Positions 27,555-37,240 are shown, counted from the first letter of the stretch. The stretch is DNA of 64,000 nucleotides from Sphingobacterium tabacisoli (GCF_017908035.1 NZ_JAEQMU010000001.1:992001-1056000), one strand, 5' to 3'. Numbers and translations are program-made. The notes: a model not told the origin generated them from the sequence alone.

Positions 27555-28412
27555 TTAAATAAGTTTAGCTTTTAAACTCAAATCAAGACTCTTAACAGAG
27601 TGCGTCAATGCACCTACAGATATAAAGTCTACCCCTGTCACTGCATATGAACGGATCGTATCCAAGGTAATTCCACCGGATGCTTCGGTTATCAGTCGTC
27701 CATCCACTAGTTCTACGGCTTTGCGTACGTCATCAGGCACAAAATTATCGAACATCACACGGTCTACACCAGTACATTGGAGAAGTTCCTTCAATTCTTC
27801 AAAACTACGGACCTCTACTTCTATCTGAATATCTATACCAGTACGCTTTTTGTATTCCACCGCATTATTCACTGCGGCAGACACACTACCTGCATAATCG
27901 ACATGATTATCCTTAATCAATATCATATCATATAGTCCGAACCGATGGTTCACTCCACCTCCTATTACAACAGCTCTCTTCTCTAAAAACCGAAGCAAAG
28001 GCGTTGTCTTTCTCGTATCTAAAACATGTGCATTGGTACCTTCTAGTTCCTTGACATACTCGGCTGTTCGAGTAGCAATGCCGGACATACGCTGCATCAC
28101 ATTCAATACCAGACGCTCAGCCTTTAGAATAGAATGAATCTTACCTTTGGCTATCAATACAATATCTCCAACTTCTACTTGTTTTCCATCTTCAATAAAG
28201 ACTTCAACCTGTAGTGAAGAATCGACCTGACGTAATATCTCTACTCCTACCTCTACGCCAGCCAAGATACCCTTCTCCTTTACCAACAATTTTGCTTCAC
28301 CCAGTTTATCCTCTGGCAATGCCGCCAAAGAAGTATGGTCTCCATCTCTAACATCTTCCTGCAAAGCCTGTTGAACAAAATCGCTCAACTCTTTCTTATA
28401 CTCTTGATCCAT
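27555..28412 (-). CDS. nadC: Nicotinate-nucleotide pyrophosphorylase (carboxylating)
   Basis: NAD biosynthesis: quinolinate plus PRPP to nicotinate mononucleotide. The 285-residue protein has EDVRDGDHTS, the arginine-rich site LVLNVMQRMSGIATRTAEYV, DTRKTTPLLRFLEKRAVVIGG-type block (start DTRKTTP), HRFGLYDMILIKDNH and the C-terminal EASGGITLDTIRSYA. Order on the minus strand is DUF4783 gene, nadC, plsY, a cluster I recognise from other Bacteroidota. Confidence 0.96.
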   Translation of the reverse strand: MDQEYKKELSDFVQQALQEDVRDGDHTSLAALPEDKLGEAKLLVKEKGILAGVEVGVEILRQVDSSLQVEVFIEDGKQVEVGDIVLIAKGKIHSILKAERLVLNVMQRMSGIATRTAEYVKELEGTNAHVLDTRKTTPLLRFLEKRAVVIGGGVNHRFGLYDMILIKDNHVDYAGSVSAAVNNAVEYKKRTGIDIQIEVEVRSFEELKELLQCTGVDRVMFDNFVPDDVRKAVELVDGRLITEASGGITLDTIRSYAVTGVDFISVGALTHSVKSLDLSLKAKLI

Positions 28413-28492
28413 TTAATTAGCGTCAAATATTAAGCTAAGATGAATAAAATAAATTTATTCTAAAAAATAATTGTGTTTTAACTCCTCCTCTA

Positions 28493-28882
28493 TTACTCTA
28501 TACGCAGCTCTGATATCGATGCAGCTCCCTTCAACTCAATCACTTTGACTAAAACACGAAAATTTCGTTTTGTAGTTTTAATACTATAAATAAAATAACG
28601 ATTGGACGGGCTGTTGCCTGCGGCTGTGACACGCTTTACCTCCGTAATCTTGTGCTGTCTAAAAAAATCAGACAGCAGTAATTCCCCTTGAAACCTTGTG
28701 ACCACCTGCTCCTCCCGATTAATCGAAAGCGTGATGGATGATGAAAAACTCTTTGTCAAAGCTTTTGCATTATTACTTTTTAGTGCTTGAATGACGATGC
28801 TATTGATATCGGTTGCCTGAAACGCGCACAACAGTACAAACACAGGAATAGCACTAAAAATAGATTTCTTGGTCAGCATCAT
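28493..28882 (-). CDS. DUF4783 secreted protein
   Basis: A 129-residue exported protein of unknown function. The N-terminus MMLTKKSIFSAIPVFVLLCA looks like a signal peptide with cleavage after FQA. The rest resembles an NTF2-like fold (NAKALTKSFSSSITLSINRE, GELLLSDFFRQHKITEV, RNFRVLVKVIELKGAASISE), matching DUF4783. It sits 80 bases upstream of nadC, an association kept in Bacteroidota. Minus-strand box TAGTTTTG lies at 28940-28933. Confidence 0.85.
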   Translation of the reverse strand: MMLTKKSIFSAIPVFVLLCAFQATDINSIVIQALKSNNAKALTKSFSSSITLSINREEQVVTRFQGELLLSDFFRQHKITEVKRVTAAGNSPSNRYFIYSIKTTKRNFRVLVKVIELKGAASISELRIE

Positions 28883-28932
28883 CTATAGCTAATAAAGTAT
28901 AATAACACGGTTTAAAAGGCTAAGTACTCAAC

Positions 28933-28940
28933 CAAAACTA
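28933..28940 (-). promoter_or_regulatory. -7 box TAGTTTTG for the DUF4783-nadC-plsY cluster
   Basis: Exact TAnnTTTG match about 50 bases before the DUF4783 start. No TTG at the expected distance. Confidence 0.45.
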
Positions 28941-28997
28941 TGCCACAATTACGACGTTTAAAGCAGGTTTAATCAAAATTTTGTCTTTTAAAATTAT

Positions 28998-29005
28998 TAT
29001 ATTTG
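28998..29005 (+). promoter_or_regulatory. -7 box TATATTTG abutting the gpmI start
   Basis: Exact TAnnTTTG match ending 3 bases before GTG 29009; predicted transcription start is the G of that codon. The nearest TTG (28981-28983) gives a short 14-base spacer. Confidence 0.5.
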
Positions 29006-29008
29006 TGT

Positions 29009-30547
29009 GTGAACAATTCAAATCAAAAGAAAGTAGCCTTACTCATCCTGGATGGATTAGGGTATGGCAAAGAAGATAATTCAAACGCAGTCCGTGCCGC
29101 ACAGATACCTTTTCTAGACAAATTGCTGTCGACCTACCCGAACTCTAAACTCGAAGCATCGGGCGAATCCGTAGGCCTCCCTGATGGCCAAATGGGTAAT
29201 TCTGAAGTAGGTCATATGAACCTTGGCGCAGGTCGCGTAGTGTATCAAGAACTAGGCCGTATCAATAAGGCTGCACGTGAAGGGGATTTTAACAGTGACC
29301 CTACCATACAGAAAGCATTTGAATATGCCCGTACAAATAACAAAAAGGTACACTTTATAGGACTGCTATCCGACGGTGGTGTGCATGCGCATATCGACCA
29401 TCTCAAAGCCTTGTGTGATGCGGCGCAGACATTTGGCCTATCAAACGACAATGTATTCATACATGCCTTTATGGATGGCCGTGATACCGATCCTAATGGA
29501 GGTGTCGGCTATCTACAGGATTTGCAAGCGCATCTCGCACATTCCTGCGGAAAAATCGCATCTGCCATCGGACGATACTATGCGATGGATAGAGACAATC
29601 GCTGGGAGCGCGTACAACAAGCTTACAACCTACTCACCCAAGGTACAGGTGCACACACAACAGATATTATCGCTGCCGTACAGCACTCGTATGCAGAGGG
29701 AATCACAGATGAGTTTATCAAGCCTATTGTTATGGTGGATGGCAATAACTTGCCTGTAGCCACTATTACTGATGGTGATGTTGTTATCTGTTTCAACTTT
29801 AGAACAGACCGTGGACGTGAGATATCTATAGCGCTCACACAAGAAGCTTTCCCTGCTTATAATATGGTTCCTTTGAATCTCTATTATGTGACAATGACGG
29901 CCTACGATGAGACTTTCAAAAATGTACACGTCGTATTTGAAAAAGATAATCTCTCGCAAACGCTTGGCGAAGCACTCGCAGCGCAAGGAAAAACTCAGGT
30001 TCGCATAGCGGAAACCGAAAAGTACCCACACGTTACATTCTTCTTTTCAGGAGGACGGGAGAAGGAATTCGAGGGCGAGCGTCGTCTATTGATACCTTCG
30101 CCAAAAGTGGCGACATACGATCTACAGCCGGAGATGAGTGCCGTTGGAATCACGCAAGCTATCTCTGAGGATATCAGAAATAACCAACCTGATTTTATCT
30201 GTCTCAACTTTGCCAATCCGGATATGGTAGGACATACGGGGGTATTTGATGCTGTAGTTAAAGCAGTAGAGACTGTAGACCGCTGTACGCAACAGGTGGT
30301 AGAGACAGGCCTCGCTTATGGCTATTCTTTCATCATATTGGCCGATCACGGTAACTCCGAGTTTATGGTCAATGATGATGGTTCGCCCAACACTGCTCAC
30401 ACCACCAATCTCGTGCCTTGTATATTGATTGATAAAGACTATACGCATATCAAAGACGGTAAACTTGGCGATGTAGCTCCTACAGTCTTAAAATTATTAG
30501 GGTTAAACATTCCAACAGAAATGACTGGCGATGTCTTGGTATACTAA
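29009..30547 (+). CDS. gpmI: 2,3-bisphosphoglycerate-independent phosphoglycerate mutase
   Basis: Glycolytic enzyme interconverting 3- and 2-phosphoglycerate using two manganese ions. The 512-residue protein has the N-terminal metal motif LLILDGLGYG, the phosphorylated Ser in GQMGNSEVGHMNLGAGR, MDGRDTDPNGG, and ADHGNSEFM near the C-terminus. I choose GTG 29009 (VNNSNQKKVALL): TTG 29003 would lie inside the promoter box, and no ATG precedes the conserved start. A small lipoprotein gene overlaps its end. Confidence 0.95.
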   Translation: MNNSNQKKVALLILDGLGYGKEDNSNAVRAAQIPFLDKLLSTYPNSKLEASGESVGLPDGQMGNSEVGHMNLGAGRVVYQELGRINKAAREGDFNSDPTIQKAFEYARTNNKKVHFIGLLSDGGVHAHIDHLKALCDAAQTFGLSNDNVFIHAFMDGRDTDPNGGVGYLQDLQAHLAHSCGKIASAIGRYYAMDRDNRWERVQQAYNLLTQGTGAHTTDIIAAVQHSYAEGITDEFIKPIVMVDGNNLPVATITDGDVVICFNFRTDRGREISIALTQEAFPAYNMVPLNLYYVTMTAYDETFKNVHVVFEKDNLSQTLGEALAAQGKTQVRIAETEKYPHVTFFFSGGREKEFEGERRLLIPSPKVATYDLQPEMSAVGITQAISEDIRNNQPDFICLNFANPDMVGHTGVFDAVVKAVETVDRCTQQVVETGLAYGYSFIILADHGNSEFMVNDDGSPNTAHTTNLVPCILIDKDYTHIKDGKLGDVAPTVLKLLGLNIPTEMTGDVLVY

Positions 30548-31100
30548 TTATCAGAAAAAAAGAAACACCATTACACTGGGACTTCTTGGTCTTGGTGTAA
30601 TGCTTAGTTTCTCCTGTGAATCATCTTCAGCGGAAAAAAAAGGCAATCTGACTACGTCAGAGTTTGATGTACCTTCTTTTTTCCAGAAAGAAATAGTATT
30701 GCTGAACACGACAAAGCCCAAGATAAAAAAGACGGTACTCAAGGATAGCATATTCGAAACCAAAGAGCTAGTCATCGCGGATTGGAACAAAGAGTTAACC
30801 AGCTTTCTAGCTGTAGACCTTAACAAAGCAGCCTATCGGGGTACCTTTCAAAAGGACAGCACAGGCAATACGGTTGTCTATACCTTTACAGATTCTACCG
30901 TTGATTTGTCATCGCTCAAAATTGTATATGTAGATAATATCCCTACTGAATTCAGTATTAAAAAATCGACACAAAATCTGTTGTACAATACTTCAGAAAA
31001 CCTGGAATACATCAAAGGTAAAAGCTATACTATAGATAAACTACAGTCTGTGTATATGTTGGGAGCCCAACATTATAGAATTACAGGTATATTAGAATAG
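30531..31100 (+). CDS. Hypothetical lipoprotein, 189 aa
   Basis: I do not recognise a named family. The N-terminus has basic residues (YQKKRNT), a hydrophobic stretch and a lipobox ending at C29 (LSFSC), so it should be a lipoprotein. The mature part is rich in Thr, Lys and beta-prone segments and describes no catalytic motif. It overlaps gpmI by 17 bases and is surely cotranscribed. A very strong hairpin terminator follows 11 bases after the stop. Confidence 0.8.
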   Translation: MSWYTNYQKKRNTITLGLLGLGVMLSFSCESSSAEKKGNLTTSEFDVPSFFQKEIVLLNTTKPKIKKTVLKDSIFETKELVIADWNKELTSFLAVDLNKAAYRGTFQKDSTGNTVVYTFTDSTVDLSSLKIVYVDNIPTEFSIKKSTQNLLYNTSENLEYIKGKSYTIDKLQSVYMLGAQHYRITGILE

Positions 31101-31110
31101 TCATATTTCA

Positions 31111-31148
31111 TTTAAAAAGGCCGGTCTTTGCAGACCGGCCTTTTTAAA
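31111..31148. terminator. Bidirectional terminator, 17-bp stem
   Basis: 31111-31127 pairs perfectly with 31132-31148 around a TTGC loop, with a GC-rich core (GGCCGGTCT) and T/A flanks on both sides. It serves gpmI-lipoprotein and the convergent TerC gene. Confidence 0.92.
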
Positions 31149-31913
31149 TTATCCATTTTCCTTTTTCTTTAGTGCCTTTTTCTGGGACTTGATATTGAGA
31201 TACTCTACCAGTACTGAAAACGCCATCGCAAAGTAAATATATCCTTTTGGAATATGCTGATCAAAAGCTTCAGCCGTAAGTGAGACCCCAATCAATAATA
31301 AAAATGCTAAAGCCAGCATCTTCACCGATGGATAGTCATTTACAAATTTGCTAATCGATTCTGCCGACAACAACATGATACCTACAGCTACGACAACCGA
31401 AGCAATCATTACTCCTATCTGATCAACCATACCTACCGCAGTAATAACCGAGTCTAATGAGAATACCAAATCCAAAATGAGTATCTGTATGATAATCGAA
31501 GAAAAAGAGACGACTTTTTTAGTTGTCGATGTAGCCTCAACCTCTCCTTCTACTTTATGGTGTATTTCGGTAGTACTTTTATAAATCAAAAACAAACCTC
31601 CAATAAAAAGAATCAAATCACGTCCCGAAAGCACAAAATATCGTGCATACTTCTCGTTATGCCAGTCAAACCATTCGGAGAGATTAATAAGTGGCGCGGT
31701 AAGTCCCATGACCCATTTAATCGAGAACAGGAGTAGCACACGCATGACCAATGCCAACAAAAGACCGATCTGTCTCGCTTTCTTTTGCTGTTCGACTGGC
31801 AGTTTAGCGCTTTGGATAGATATAAAGACTATATTATCTATACCGAGTACGATCTCCAGTACAGTTAATGTTAAAAAAGAAATCCAGATTTGTGGGTCAG
31901 TGATCCATTCCAT
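31149..31913 (-). CDS. TerC-family integral membrane protein
   Basis: A 254-residue inner-membrane protein with about seven helices. Motifs typical of TerC/Alx are VLEIVLGIDNIVFIS in helix 1 and LDLVFSLDSVITAVGM in a later helix, whose acidic residues are thought to bind metal. Family members take part in manganese export or tellurite resistance and may help metallate secreted enzymes. No ter operon is nearby. Specific role unknown. Confidence 0.92.
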   Translation of the reverse strand: MEWITDPQIWISFLTLTVLEIVLGIDNIVFISIQSAKLPVEQQKKARQIGLLLALVMRVLLLFSIKWVMGLTAPLINLSEWFDWHNEKYARYFVLSGRDLILFIGGLFLIYKSTTEIHHKVEGEVEATSTTKKVVSFSSIIIQILILDLVFSLDSVITAVGMVDQIGVMIASVVVAVGIMLLSAESISKFVNDYPSVKMLALAFLLLIGVSLTAEAFDQHIPKGYIYFAMAFSVLVEYLNIKSQKKALKKKENG

Positions 31914-31961
31914 ATATTATATTTTTTTAAACCGTAAAAATAAAAAATAGAACGAATAATC

Positions 31962-32489
31962 CTAATACCTCACCAAAGAAATAATATTGTCACTAAAACG
32001 GGTTAGCCGGCCTTCGCCTTTGAGAAAATCCAAACTTATGATAAACGAAAACCCAACCACCACACCACCTAGCTTTTCAATGAGCTTAGCACTTGCTACA
32101 ACGGTACCTCCTGTCGCAAGCAAATCATCATGTACTAACACTTTCGCACCTGTTTCTATAGCATCCTCATGCACTTCAATTGTAGCTTGGCCGTATTCCA
32201 ATTTATACGATTCCGATATGGTTTTATAGGGCAACCTTCCTTGCTTTCTGATTGGGACGAATGGAATACCCAATCTTGTTGCCAACATCAATCCGAACAA
32301 AAAACCTCGGCTCTCCACCCCCGCTATCACATCAATCTCTATCCCTTCTAGCTTCTCGACCAAATCGTCTACAATTTCCAGACAGAGGCTGGCATCTTTC
32401 AACACGGGAGTAATATCTTTAAATACAACTCCAGGAGTTGGGAAATCAGGAATATCGCGAATGACTGTCCGTAGTTTATGTTCTAACAT
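31962..32489 (-). CDS. apt: Adenine phosphoribosyltransferase
   Basis: Purine salvage: adenine plus PRPP to AMP. The 175-residue protein has the PRPP motif VLVHDDLLATGGTVVASA, the N-terminal IRDIPDFPTPGVVFKDITP and ESRGFLFGLMLA. It lies 5 bases downstream of the helix-hairpin-helix gene and is cotranscribed with it. Confidence 0.96.
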   Translation of the reverse strand: MLEHKLRTVIRDIPDFPTPGVVFKDITPVLKDASLCLEIVDDLVEKLEGIEIDVIAGVESRGFLFGLMLATRLGIPFVPIRKQGRLPYKTISESYKLEYGQATIEVHEDAIETGAKVLVHDDLLATGGTVVASAKLIEKLGGVVVGFSFIISLDFLKGEGRLTRFSDNIISLVRY

Positions 32490-32494
32490 TTTAT

Positions 32495-33412
32495 TTAAAA
32501 TTCTAAATACGGTTCAATTTTACGCAAAAAATCTCTATCCAACAGCTCAATTCCTGTTAAACTTTCTAAATTCTTATAAGCTCCGTGCTGTGTTCGGTAA
32601 TTCACTATCCACTGCGCCTGTTTTTTAGAGATGTAGGGATGTTTTGCCAACTCATCGATAGTGCAGCTATTTATCATTATTTTCCGCACAGCCGTAGCAG
32701 GCGCAAGATATAACTGCCCTTCAATAGCATCATAGGTCTCTGGAGGTACCCCATACACTTCTGCTACCTGCTTTATACTACTGAAACCACCTAGCGCATA
32801 CCGGTAATTGAGAATACGTTTGGCAAAGACAGGACCTATACCTCGCAAGGCAACCCAATCTGTACTATCTGCAGTCGCGATATCAATCAGCGGTAGGTTC
32901 TTTCCAGTAGCTTTCGCTCCATCCTCTGCTTTCTCTATTTTTGCCTCTTGCGCAGACATTACCCTGCTTTTATCTATCAGCCTGCTTTTATCAATCTGTA
33001 TATAAGGTGCCAATCGTTCGTATTGGGATCTCGAGATGGTATACATCTTGGCCAGGTCCTCCTTACTTAAAAACCTTCCACCTTTCGCTTCGTAGTTTTT
33101 GATCACCTGCGCTTGCTTACTTGATAGTCCTAGGCGTACCCATTCTTCTATAGACAGACCGTTAGGGTCAAAAGCAGTGATTGGAAGAAGCTTCTTATTA
33201 GGTCCTACATTCGTTTTTCTTTTCTCAAAACCGTCAACACCCTGTCTATCATCCTGCTCTAAGAAGACCAGTTCATAATCAAGCGGTTCCTCCTTCCGAA
33301 TCGCATCGTACAGATAAGGTACTCCCAGTTGACACAGAACAAGCACGCTGAGCATTATAAAACCGCGCTGCTCAGCCAGAGAAAGCTCAAAATATTTAAA
33401 AAACTTCTTCAT
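32495..33412 (-). CDS. ComEA-type helix-hairpin-helix protein
   Basis: A 305-residue protein with a membrane segment near residues 17-35 (RGFIMLSVLVLCQLGVPYLY) and three HhH-like repeats: near 100-135 (LSSKQAQVIKNYEAKGGRFL), 190-230 (LRGIGPVFAKRILNYRYALG) and 255-300 (PYISKKQAQWIVNYRTQHGA). ComEA proteins bind double-stranded DNA during natural transformation. A large set of Bacteroidota HhH proteins has this layout without proven competence function. The DNA-binding role is inferred. Confidence 0.85.
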   Translation of the reverse strand: MKKFFKYFELSLAEQRGFIMLSVLVLCQLGVPYLYDAIRKEEPLDYELVFLEQDDRQGVDGFEKRKTNVGPNKKLLPITAFDPNGLSIEEWVRLGLSSKQAQVIKNYEAKGGRFLSKEDLAKMYTISRSQYERLAPYIQIDKSRLIDKSRVMSAQEAKIEKAEDGAKATGKNLPLIDIATADSTDWVALRGIGPVFAKRILNYRYALGGFSSIKQVAEVYGVPPETYDAIEGQLYLAPATAVRKIMINSCTIDELAKHPYISKKQAQWIVNYRTQHGAYKNLESLTGIELLDRDFLRKIEPYLEF

Positions 33413-33462
33413 AAACAGTCCCTGTTCTTATATTTGAAGCTACTAGGTTAATAATCTTTACT

Positions 33463-33470
33463 TAAATTTG
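33463..33470 (+). promoter_or_regulatory. -7 box TAAATTTG for the polysaccharide deacetylase
   Basis: Exact TAnnTTTG match about 23 bases before ATG 33494. Another exact match, TATATTTG, lies at 33429-33436 in the same spacer. Confidence 0.5.
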
Positions 33471-33493
33471 GTAAATTAATACTGGAATCTGAA

Positions 33494-34102
33494 ATGTATT
33501 TTGTCAATGCACCTTTTTTTCTGCGCTGGATGTATCCTTCCGTAACCTGGAACCGGTCCCGTCTAGATAAAAAGATATACTTAACCTTCGATGATGGCCC
33601 CATTCCTGAGATTACGCCCTGGATTTTGGACGTATTGAAAGAATATCAGGTTAAGGCTACTTTTTTCTGTGTGGGCGCCAATATTGTTAAGCACCCTGAT
33701 ATCTTTCAGCGACTCCTGCGGGAGGGGCATCGCATTGGCAATCACACTTACAATCACCTTAAAGGCTGGGATACTCCCGATGATAGCTATATGGAGAATG
33801 TTCGCTTATGTCAGACCCACACGCAGACTAATCTTTTCAGACCTCCCTATGCCCGCGCAAAAAAATCACAAATCAATATCTTAAAAAAAGACTTTGAGCT
33901 CATCTATTGGGACGTCCTATCAGGCGATTTTGACCTAAATCTTAGTCCGGAGAAGTGTTACAACAATGTTTTAAAGCATACAAAAAATGGCTCTATCATT
34001 GTCTTCCATGACAATTTAAAAGCCATTCCTCGCGTGAAATATACATTACCGAAAGTAATAGAACACTTTCTAAAAAAAGGATTTACCTTCGATATACTTT
34101 AG
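33494..34102 (+). CDS. Polysaccharide deacetylase (NodB homology, CE4)
   Basis: A 202-residue metal-dependent deacetylase. NodB motifs are in order: LTFDDGPIPE (catalytic and metal Asp), IGNHTYNH (metal His pair), and FRPPYARAKK, then YWDVLSGDFD and IIVFHDNLKA. There is no signal peptide, so an intracellular or membrane-side role in removing N-acetyl groups from a glycan is likely. Its stop codon overlaps that of the convergent DUF4249 gene by 4 bases. Confidence 0.92.
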   Translation: MYFVNAPFFLRWMYPSVTWNRSRLDKKIYLTFDDGPIPEITPWILDVLKEYQVKATFFCVGANIVKHPDIFQRLLREGHRIGNHTYNHLKGWDTPDDSYMENVRLCQTHTQTNLFRPPYARAKKSQINILKKDFELIYWDVLSGDFDLNLSPEKCYNNVLKHTKNGSIIVFHDNLKAIPRVKYTLPKVIEHFLKKGFTFDIL

Positions 34103-34890
34103 TCATCCTCTTTTACTATCCTAACGCCATACTCCTTGGCGCTGCTCACGCTAAAATACCCTAGAGCACCGTTTGATAGATTAGAAGTAGGATTTGCAGG
34201 TGCCGCACTACCGGGATTCATCATCTGGATCTGATTCCAGTATGTATAGACCTCTTTAGCCACGCATTGGCGCCGCACGACCACACTATCTCCCAGTTCA
34301 ATAGAATTATCCCTATCCGTTACCTGATGGGAGACATATAGCCCGTCATTGAATTTATCACTATAAGCACTCGCAAACTTAAACCCCTTCCCATTTATAG
34401 CGATATCATATTTATAATAATTGGGAATATCGATAGGATCCTCAAATTTCAAAACCACAGAGTAATACGTCTTACTAAAAACAGTCTCCTCCTTTACAGC
34501 GATTGAATCCACCGGTACAAAGGGATTCATTTTGGTTGAAGACTGAAAGGCTTCCTCCCCAACCTTTACCGTTAGATCATAAGACAATCCGACCACTGGC
34601 TTAAAGCCTTCCTTTACATAGATACCATCCCCTTTGTCCACAAAATCGAACAATTTCCCTTTGCTGTCCATCACCGTGACCTTCGCGCCAGTAATAGCTT
34701 CACTGGATATGGGAGAACTGAAATCAACAGTCCGCGACACCCGGATTACCTGTCTATTACTTAAATCGTTCAAATCTGCCTCGATGACAACCTTAGGATT
34801 AGCACTGTTCAAGTCCACCTCTATTAGGTCTTCGCAAGAAACCATTAAAAAGGCAACACTTAATAATATATAGAATCTGAGCAATTTCAT
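34099..34890 (-). CDS. DUF4249 lipoprotein, partner of TonB receptor
   Basis: A 263-residue exported protein. Signal peptide with lipobox VSC at C19 (SVAFLMVSCEDLIEVDL). The fold is DUF4249, a Bacteroidota family almost always encoded beside a TonB-dependent receptor and thought to act as a surface lipoprotein in uptake. Here it follows the receptor by 2 bases. It is the last gene of a six-gene operon and appears shorter than many DUF4249 proteins. Ligand unknown. Confidence 0.85.
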   Translation of the reverse strand: MKLLRFYILLSVAFLMVSCEDLIEVDLNSANPKVVIEADLNDLSNRQVIRVSRTVDFSSPISSEAITGAKVTVMDSKGKLFDFVDKGDGIYVKEGFKPVVGLSYDLTVKVGEEAFQSSTKMNPFVPVDSIAVKEETVFSKTYYSVVLKFEDPIDIPNYYKYDIAINGKGFKFASAYSDKFNDGLYVSHQVTDRDNSIELGDSVVVRRQCVAKEVYTYWNQIQMMNPGSAAPANPTSNLSNGALGYFSVSSAKEYGVRIVKEDD

Positions 34891-34892
34891 AG

Positions 34893-37214
34893 TTAAAATT
34901 TAAAGTTCCAAGTCACCGAAGGGATAGCCCCAAATAATGCGATACGATATGCTTCCGTAATATTTGCATTGTTCTCATTCTCCCTGAAGTCAATAATATA
35001 GGCATTCTTTCGATTGTATACATTGTATAGACCAAAAGACCAACTAGAATGAAAGCGCTTGTGGAGTGGCTTAGGTTCGTAAGTAGCTGAAATATCCAAA
35101 CGATGATAGTTTGGCATCCGATACCCATTTCGCTCCGTATAATAGAACATTGTATTACCATTCACGCTGTATTTGCCACTTGGATAAGTTATAGCATTAC
35201 CGGTATAGTAAACAAAGTTAGCCCCAAGGCTCCATTTCTTGGTCAGTTCGTACATCGCTACCACAGAGATGTCGTGCGTTCTATCCTGCCGTGCATTAAA
35301 CCACTTACCATCATTGATCAGATCAAACTGCCGTTCGCTTTTTCCCAACGTATAGCTTATCCATCCATTGAATCTTCCCTGAGTCTTCCGTAACAGCCAC
35401 TCCAAACCATAGGCTCTGCCTTCTCCAAATAACAACTCTCCTTCTAAGTATTTATTAGCTTGCAGGTCAGCTCCGTTTCTAAAGTCAATCTGATTGCCCA
35501 TATACTTATAATAGGATTCTACAGATAGCTCATACGCATTATCCGCAAAATTGCGAAAATAACCAACAGCTACCTGATCGGCATATTGTGGCTTAATATT
35601 TATGCTACTCAATACAAACTGATCCGTAGGCAGTGATGATGTTGTGTTTGTCAGCTGGTGCAGGTTCTGCACGATCCTATTGTAAGAGAGCTTAATACTA
35701 TTCTTCGGATTCAGGATAAACGACATTGACAACCGTGGTTCAAGATTCAAGTGATGCTTTATGATAGCGCTACCATACTCCTTACCACCAATCACATCAC
35801 CGTCTTCATCAAAATCATAGAAGGTTCCAGGTCCCTGAACCATAAAATCGGTAAAACGCAGTCCATAAATCAGCGAAAGCCAGTCAGCAGGCTTCCATTC
35901 ATGCGAAGCATAAGCCGCGGCTTCGATACCATACCGCTTTTCAATATCAATAGAATTGACCGAAGAATTGTCCCCAGCATCCAGACTTGCAGGGGATATC
36001 TTTTGGCGTAGTCCCTGTATACCGAACCGGAAAGTATTCCTATTATTACGGTAGTAAGAAAAATCCTGCTTTAAGTTGAAATTTTCAATTTTAGAAGCAA
36101 TCTTGAATTTAGTATCGTCGCTCGACACATTCACTTTATAGGTAAAATCGCTATATATCAACGTTGTATTGCTAAACAATTTTTCGCTGAATACGTGATT
36201 CCATCGCGCCGTAGCGGTAGCATTGCCCCAATCGAAACTAAAAAGGTCGCCGTAACCTAGATCATCTTTCCCAAAATACCCAGAAACATACAACGTGTTT
36301 TTATCATCAAATCTATAATTTGCCTTGGCATTTAGATCATAAAAATATAGCTTGCTTTTTTTTACTTTTTCATCACTGGAAAGCTTCAGGAACAAATCGG
36401 CATAAGTCCGTCGTCCGGATAGCATAAACGAACTCTTATCCTTGACAATGGGACCTTCCAGTTTAAGTCTCGATGCGATCAACCCCAGCCCTCCTTCAGC
36501 GGCAAATTTCTTATTATTTCCATCCAGCATCCGTATGTCCAACACAGAAGAAGCCCTGCCTCCATACTGAGCCGGTATCCCTCCTTTGTACAGAGCCACA
36601 TCCTTGATCGCGTCCGAATTAAATGTAGAGAAAAAGCCCATCAGATGCGAGGCATTATACACCGTAGCCTCATCCAACAGGATAAGATTCTGGTCTCCGC
36701 CGCCACCCCGTACGTAGAAGTTAGAAGAACCTTCACCACCCTTAGCCACTCCGGGCAACATCTGTATCGTCTTCAATATATCACGTTCACCAAAGAGTAC
36801 AGGTACATTCTTAACCTCTTCCATGGTAAAATTCAATGCCCCCATCTGGGCATCAGTTACATTATTATTTCGTTTCTTTCCGGATATAACCACCTCTTCT
36901 AGCATATTATCCAGCGGTTCCAGTTCGATTGCCAGCCTCTTTTTATTCGAGACATTGACTTTAATAAAAAAAGGTTTGTAACCAACAAATGAGGCAATTA
37001 TGTCAACCTCATTCTCTAACACATCCATCGAAAAATACCCATAGCTGTTGGTCGCTGTCGATAATTGTGTGTTTTTAACCTGTACCACTGCTCCAATCAA
37101 AAGTTCACCTGAAGAGGCGTCTTTTACATAACCGCTAATGGTATTTTTATCTTGACCAAAGGTGTTAAAATAGCTGAATACAACTAGGCTACTAATTAAA
37201 AATAGTATACGCAT
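34893..37214 (-). CDS. TonB-dependent receptor with carboxypeptidase-like N-terminal domain
   Basis: A 773-residue outer-membrane active transporter. After the signal peptide comes a CarboxypepD_reg-like domain (TISGYVKDASSGELLIGAVV, residues about 25-105), the plug (VPVLFGERDILKTIQMLPGV, FYVRGGGGDQNLILLDEATV), then the 22-strand barrel ending in NFKF. There is no SusD gene, so it is not a SusC/D pair; the partner is DUF4249. Receptors of this small class carry unknown, possibly non-glycan cargo. The gene is 26 bases after the esterase. Confidence 0.93.
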   Translation of the reverse strand: MRILFLISSLVVFSYFNTFGQDKNTISGYVKDASSGELLIGAVVQVKNTQLSTATNSYGYFSMDVLENEVDIIASFVGYKPFFIKVNVSNKKRLAIELEPLDNMLEEVVISGKKRNNNVTDAQMGALNFTMEEVKNVPVLFGERDILKTIQMLPGVAKGGEGSSNFYVRGGGGDQNLILLDEATVYNASHLMGFFSTFNSDAIKDVALYKGGIPAQYGGRASSVLDIRMLDGNNKKFAAEGGLGLIASRLKLEGPIVKDKSSFMLSGRRTYADLFLKLSSDEKVKKSKLYFYDLNAKANYRFDDKNTLYVSGYFGKDDLGYGDLFSFDWGNATATARWNHVFSEKLFSNTTLIYSDFTYKVNVSSDDTKFKIASKIENFNLKQDFSYYRNNRNTFRFGIQGLRQKISPASLDAGDNSSVNSIDIEKRYGIEAAAYASHEWKPADWLSLIYGLRFTDFMVQGPGTFYDFDEDGDVIGGKEYGSAIIKHHLNLEPRLSMSFILNPKNSIKLSYNRIVQNLHQLTNTTSSLPTDQFVLSSINIKPQYADQVAVGYFRNFADNAYELSVESYYKYMGNQIDFRNGADLQANKYLEGELLFGEGRAYGLEWLLRKTQGRFNGWISYTLGKSERQFDLINDGKWFNARQDRTHDISVVAMYELTKKWSLGANFVYYTGNAITYPSGKYSVNGNTMFYYTERNGYRMPNYHRLDISATYEPKPLHKRFHSSWSFGLYNVYNRKNAYIIDFRENENNANITEAYRIALFGAIPSVTWNFKF

Positions 37215-37240
37215 ACAAATAGGTAGGAAGAACTAAAGCC

